NCBI GenBank assembly: GCA_900542835.1
Contig: UQPB01000003.1
Location: 62,001 to 126,000, forward strand
From: an uncultured Pelosinus sp.
GTDB taxonomy: Bacteria > Bacillota > Negativicutes > Sporomusales > Acetonemataceae
Length of the DNA: 64,000 nucleotides
Reading direction: 5' to 3'
Below, piece by piece: positions 60,697 to 64,000 of this stretch. The notes under the pieces are model-generated. The model saw only the letters and a program-made list of their open reading frames with translations. It had not been told where the DNA came from and ran no database searches. The position numbers and the translations under genes were made by a program. Positions within the stretch are counted from its first letter, which is position 1. Each line of letters starts with the position of its first letter.

Positions 60697-61497
60697 ATGA
60701 ACGAACAATTTGTGCTGCGCCATGCGAATAATGGTATCTGGTATGGCGTTTTCAGCCATTTTGCCGCTCACGGGCTTGTGCATGGCGTTTCAACCCGGCT
60801 TAACGGATGCAGCGAAGCCCCCTGGCAGTCCCTGAATCTAGGCTTGCACTGCGGCGACTGCCCGCCGGCAGTGACAGCCAATCGTGATCGCTTCGCCGCT
60901 GCGGTTGGTTTTGACGCGGCGGCGGCAGTGACGGCCCAACAGGTCCACGAAGATACCGTCGCCATTATCACAAGAGACGGCGGAGACTATCGCCGCGCGA
61001 TTGCGGCGACAGACGCGCTGGTGACTGCCGAGCCGAATATTCCGCTTATGCTATTTTTCGCTGATTGCGTTCCTGTACTGTTTTTTGATCCGGTACGCCG
61101 GGTTGCCGCTGTCACGCATGCCGGCTGGCGGGGAACCGTTGCCCGCATTGCCGCCAAAACCTTGCAACGGCTGCAAGCGGAGTTCCGGGTCGATCCCCGC
61201 GATTGTCTGGTTGGCATCGGCCCCTCAATCGGCCAGTGCTGCTATGAAGTCGACGCAGCTGTTATTGACCGGCTGCGCCGTGAGTTTAGCGACTGGCAGG
61301 AATTCGTCACCCCCGCCGGTGATCGCTGGCGGCTTGATCTCTGGGAGGTCAACCGGCGTCAGCTGATTGCTGCCGGCGCCGCCGACGCCAATATCATCGT
61401 CAGCGGTATTTGCACCGCCTGCAACCGGGATCTGTTCTACTCCTACCGGGCTGACGGGGGAAGAACGGGGCGGCTGGGTGCGGTAATACAGCTTTAA
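60697..61497 (+). CDS. pgeF: Laccase-domain purine nucleoside phosphorylase PgeF (YlmD)
   Basis: This 266-residue protein has the zinc/catalytic pattern QQVHEDTV, FADCVPVLFFDP and THAGWRGTV, plus GIGPSIGQCCYEV. Members cleave adenosine, inosine and related nucleosides and may edit peptidoglycan precursors. ATG 60697 after AAAAAGGAGA. It corresponds to ylmD in the ylmD-ylmE-sepF block. Confidence 0.93.
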   Translation: MNEQFVLRHANNGIWYGVFSHFAAHGLVHGVSTRLNGCSEAPWQSLNLGLHCGDCPPAVTANRDRFAAAVGFDAAAAVTAQQVHEDTVAIITRDGGDYRRAIAATDALVTAEPNIPLMLFFADCVPVLFFDPVRRVAAVTHAGWRGTVARIAAKTLQRLQAEFRVDPRDCLVGIGPSIGQCCYEVDAAVIDRLRREFSDWQEFVTPAGDRWRLDLWEVNRRQLIAAGAADANIIVSGICTACNRDLFYSYRADGGRTGRLGAVIQL

Positions 61498-61510
61498 GGA
61501 GTAATAGGCT

Positions 61511-62698
61511 ATGGCAAGACGGAAAAAATCTCGCCGCTGGCCACTGTTGCTGGCACTGCTGGCAGCAGTCCTGGCGGTGGTTTTCTGGCCGGCCAGTGAA
61601 GACCAGCGGCCGGCGCCGCAACCATATAAACTGGACAAGACTGGCGCCGGCAGCAGCGCCGATTACTCGGCGGCTTGCTATGACCTGCATCAGGCGGTGG
61701 ATGCGGCGTTGGCCCAACAGCGCGTCACCGTTCGCCAGAAGCAGGAATTTGTCCGGCAAGTGCCGCGCAAAGGCGTGGAAGGCGAATTGCGCTGGCATGC
61801 GCGACAGCTGTTGATTGAAAAGCCAGCCTCGGTATCGACAGACGCGCTGCTGCAGGCGCTGAAAACCGTTGTCGCGCCTTATCGCGGCAGCATACTCGGC
61901 GTTGAGGACGACGCTTTCGCCGGCCAAAAAGCGCGGCGGGTTGATATCGGCCTGCAAGAGCCATTGGAGCAGGATACAGTTACGATTATTGCCGATCAGA
62001 TATTTATCCTTGAACCGCCGCGAACGCAGGCTAAAGCCAAGGCCAAGCTGGCGATCATTATTGATGATTTTGGCTACTCGGCGGAGCATATCGCCGCGTT
62101 TACCGCGATCAAACAGCCATTGACCTTCTCGGTTCTGCCCTATCACCCCTACAGTAATATGGCGGCCGCCAACGCACTGGCGGCCAAGCATCAGGTTATG
62201 CTGCACATGCCGATGGAGCCGCTGCAGATGAATGGCGCCGGTGAACCGGTGATGCTTTCCGCGGCAATGAGCGATGCGGAGATTAAAACGGCTGTCACCC
62301 GGGCGATTGCTTCCATTCCCGGCGTTAGCGGCCTCAATAATCATCAGGGATCGAAAGCGACGGCCGATGCCCGGGTGATGCAAGCGGTTATGACTGCGCT
62401 CAAGCCTGCCAGTTTATTTTTTATTGACAGCCGTACGTCAGCCGCTTCCGTAGCGGCCGCTACCGCACGCAAGGCGGGGGTTCGCACCGCCGCCAACGAT
62501 TTGTTTATTGATAATGTCGCGGATCCGGAAACGATCAAGCAGCAACTGCGGCAGGCGATACAGCTGTCCTTGCGCCACGGCAGCCTGATCGTCATTGGTC
62601 ACGACCGGCCGGCAACGGCGACGGCACTGACTGCGATGCTGCCGGAGTTTGAGGCTGCCGGCGTTCAACTGGTGTTTGCCTCGCAACTAGTCGAATAG
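61511..62698 (+). CDS. Divergent polysaccharide deacetylase family protein (DUF610/YibQ-like)
   Basis: The 395-residue product has a basic tail and one N-terminal transmembrane helix (residues 10-26), an unassigned domain (about 50-170) and a C-terminal YibQ-like divergent deacetylase domain (LAIIIDDFGYS, LPYHPYSN, MLHMPMEP, LNNHQGSKATAD, FFIDSRTS, VIGHDRP). Asp and His metal candidates are present, unlike in the YlxY-type protein. It is placed in the periplasm or cell wall. Role in glycan modification is inferred. Confidence 0.88.
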   Translation: MARRKKSRRWPLLLALLAAVLAVVFWPASEDQRPAPQPYKLDKTGAGSSADYSAACYDLHQAVDAALAQQRVTVRQKQEFVRQVPRKGVEGELRWHARQLLIEKPASVSTDALLQALKTVVAPYRGSILGVEDDAFAGQKARRVDIGLQEPLEQDTVTIIADQIFILEPPRTQAKAKAKLAIIIDDFGYSAEHIAAFTAIKQPLTFSVLPYHPYSNMAAANALAAKHQVMLHMPMEPLQMNGAGEPVMLSAAMSDAEIKTAVTRAIASIPGVSGLNNHQGSKATADARVMQAVMTALKPASLFFIDSRTSAASVAAATARKAGVRTAANDLFIDNVADPETIKQQLRQAIQLSLRHGSLIVIGHDRPATATALTAMLPEFEAAGVQLVFASQLVE

Positions 62699-62741
62699 CG
62701 TTGGGCAGGCCGGCAGAGCATGCAGGCGTTAAACCGGTTTC

Positions 62742-62764
62742 AGGCCGCCGTTCAGGCGGCTTTT
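62742..62764 (+). terminator. Intrinsic terminator after the divergent deacetylase gene
   Basis: GGCCGCC (62743-62749) pairs with GGCGGCT (62755-62761), core GCCGCC/GGCGGC, loop GTTCA, then TTTT. A 10-bp palindrome AAACCGGTTT lies just upstream at 62731-62740. Confidence 0.72.
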
Positions 62765-62873
62765 GCCATACCCCGGACTTTAGTCATGTTCGCGATTTTT
62801 TTTCAAATCATGGCGGCAGCGAAGAGGGAAATTCTGTTTATCAGCGAATAACACATATAATGGAGGTAGAGGT

Positions 62874-63569
62874 ATGTCCATTGATCAGGCTATTTCCCAC
62901 CTGCTGGAGCATGTACATAGTCTAGCGGCGGCGAGAAGGGACGCATTCCCGGAGCTGCCTGCCGTTCGAATAGCTGCTGTAACCAAAAATCAAAGCGCGC
63001 AAACGGTTAAAGCCGCGTTGGCTGCAGGCCTGCGGATTGCTGCCGAAAACCGTGTACAGGAAGCGCTGCAGAAGCATGCTGTCATCGGTGAAGCGGCGGA
63101 GTGGCATTTCATCGGTCATCTGCAAACCAACAAGGTTAAACAGGTTGTTCCGTTTTGTCAGCTCATTCATTCCCTGGACCGTCAGGAGCTGGCTGTCGCC
63201 ATTGATCAGGCCGCCGCTAAGCTGAATAAGCGTCAGGATGTACTGCTGCAGGTCAACGTCTCCGGCGAAGCGACCAAGTTTGGCGTTAGGCCGGGACAGG
63301 CTGTCGAGTTGGCTAAATTTGCCGCTTCGCTGCCCAATATCCGTCTTTGCGGCTGTATGACCATCGCACCGTTGTACGAGAACATGGAGGAAACCCGGCC
63401 GGTTTTCCGGGAGCTGGCTTATTTGTTTCAGGAGATAAAAACACTGAACCTGCCTAACAGCCGCTTGGAGTGGCTATCGATGGGCATGACTCATGATTAC
63501 CCGGTGGCAATTGAAGAAGGCGCCAATATCATTCGTATTGGCACAGGTATATTTGGAAAACGTGGCTGA
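62874..63569 (+). CDS. yggS: YggS/YlmE-family PLP-binding protein
   Basis: This 231-residue pyridoxal-phosphate homeostasis protein has the Lys for PLP in AAVTKNQ, the WHFIGHLQTNKVKQ motif and SMGMTHDYPVAIEEGANIIRIG. It keeps free PLP and amino-acid pools in balance. ATG 62874 follows TGGAGGTAGAGG. It sits before sepF as ylmE does in B. subtilis. Confidence 0.97.
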   Translation: MSIDQAISHLLEHVHSLAAARRDAFPELPAVRIAAVTKNQSAQTVKAALAAGLRIAAENRVQEALQKHAVIGEAAEWHFIGHLQTNKVKQVVPFCQLIHSLDRQELAVAIDQAAAKLNKRQDVLLQVNVSGEATKFGVRPGQAVELAKFAASLPNIRLCGCMTIAPLYENMEETRPVFRELAYLFQEIKTLNLPNSRLEWLSMGMTHDYPVAIEEGANIIRIGTGIFGKRG

Positions 63570-63592
63570 GATACTAAGGAGGTAGCGCGGAA

Positions 63593-64000
63593 ATGAAAAT
63601 TATGGAAAAAGTTTGGGGCAGTCTTGGCATCATTGAGCCCGTGGAAACAGAGGAAGACCGTCTGCGGCAAGAAGAGCCGGACTCGAAGCTGTCAAAGAAA
63701 AACAACCTGGTTAATTTAAACAATTCCCAGAAGCCGATTAAGGTTATTGTCGTCGAGCCGCATTCGTTTGATGATGCGCAGCAAATTTCCGATCATCTGA
63801 AGAATCGCAAGCCTGTTGTCGTTAATTTCGAAAATACGGACAAGGAAATTGCCAAGCGTATGGTTGATTTTATCAGCGGTACCACCTATGCCTTAAACGG
63901 TAATATTCAAAAAATCGGCAATAATATCTTTTTCTGCGTTCCCAGCAATGTCGATATTACTTATAGCGGACGCGAGGACGGTGCCGATAAATCGGTCTTA
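63593..64000 (+). CDS. sepF: Cell division protein SepF (partial, cut by window end)
   Basis: The frame from ATG 63593 stays open to the window end (136 codons). It starts with a short membrane-targeting helix (MKIMEKVWGSLGI), a charged linker, then the SepF core (VIVVEPHSFDDAQQISDHLK, VVVNFENTD, MVDFISGTTYALNGNI). SepF tethers FtsZ to the membrane. The Shine-Dalgarno AAGGAGGTAG is at 63576-63585. About ten to twenty residues probably remain outside. Confidence 0.95.
   Translation, partial: MKIMEKVWGSLGIIEPVETEEDRLRQEEPDSKLSKKNNLVNLNNSQKPIKVIVVEPHSFDDAQQISDHLKNRKPVVVNFENTDKEIAKRMVDFISGTTYALNGNIQKIGNNIFFCVPSNVDITYSGREDGADKSVL

Noticed and set aside
62856..62861. TATAAT box before yggS
   Set aside because: No -35 at 16-18 bases and the start of transcription would fall on the ribosome site.

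Overview
The window is a 64-kb block in which every gene I can support lies on the + strand. It runs from a large flagellar/chemotaxis operon straight into a housekeeping cluster for translation, isoprenoid and lipid synthesis, DNA replication and RNA metabolism. The gene order (fliH-fliI-fliJ ... cheD-sigD ... rpsB-tsf-pyrH-frr-uppS-cdsA-dxr-rseP-proS-polC-rimP-nusA-ylxR-ylxQ-infB-rbfA-truB-ribF-rpsO-pnp-ylxY-M16 peptidase) closely follows the Bacillus subtilis fla/che-to-pnp region, so the organism is a Firmicute (Bacillota). The fairly high GC content, an anaerobic class III ribonucleotide reductase (nrdD/nrdG), a clostridial 2[4Fe-4S] ferredoxin and ispG and nrnA placed inside the cluster fit a motile anaerobe. 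My best guess is Negativicutes (Sporomusa/Pelosinus-like); that placement is inference.

Region 1 (1-18151) holds flagellar structural and export genes: the end of fliH, fliI, fliJ, a muramidase, a MotE-like chaperone/stator protein, fliK, flgD, a TIGR02530-type protein, flgE, flbD, fliL, fliM, fliY, cheY, fliO, fliPQR, flhB, flhA, and the number/placement regulators flhF and flhG. Region 2 (18175-27192) holds a PilZ c-di-GMP receptor that appears to start at an AUC codon, cheB, cheA, cheW, cheC, cheD, a small membrane protein, sigD, a FapA-like protein, an unknown lysine-rich protein and a SwrB-like membrane protein.

Region 3 (27260-41092) begins with a clear sigma-A promoter and carries rpsB, tsf, pyrH, frr, an unknown 66-aa protein, a ferredoxin, uppS, cdsA, dxr, rseP, ispG, proS and polC. 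The PolC is about 200 residues short and lacks the proofreading exonuclease normally inserted in its PHP domain. Region 4 (41107-51932) has its own promoter and a leader hairpin, then rimP, nusA, ylxR, ylxQ, infB, rbfA, nrnA, truB, ribF, and rpsO and pnp with their own leader and terminators.

Region 5 (51993-64000) is a looser set: a pseudo-deacetylase (YlxY type), a secreted amidase, an unexplained 330-base non-coding stretch, an M16 peptidase, dut, an nrdR-nrdD-nrdG unit behind a 32-bp palindrome, a B12/radical-SAM protein, pgeF, a divergent polysaccharide deacetylase, yggS and the start of sepF. The last genes match the ylmD-ylmE-sepF cell-division neighbourhood of Gram-positive bacteria. 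The NrdD C-terminus lacks a recognisable glycyl-radical loop.

No tRNA, rRNA, CRISPR array, insertion sequence or prophage was seen. The most interesting signals are the exonuclease-less PolC, the odd NrdD end, the non-canonical PilZ start, the small-protein/ferredoxin pair in the frr-uppS gap, and several structured leaders (tsf, rimP, rpsO).
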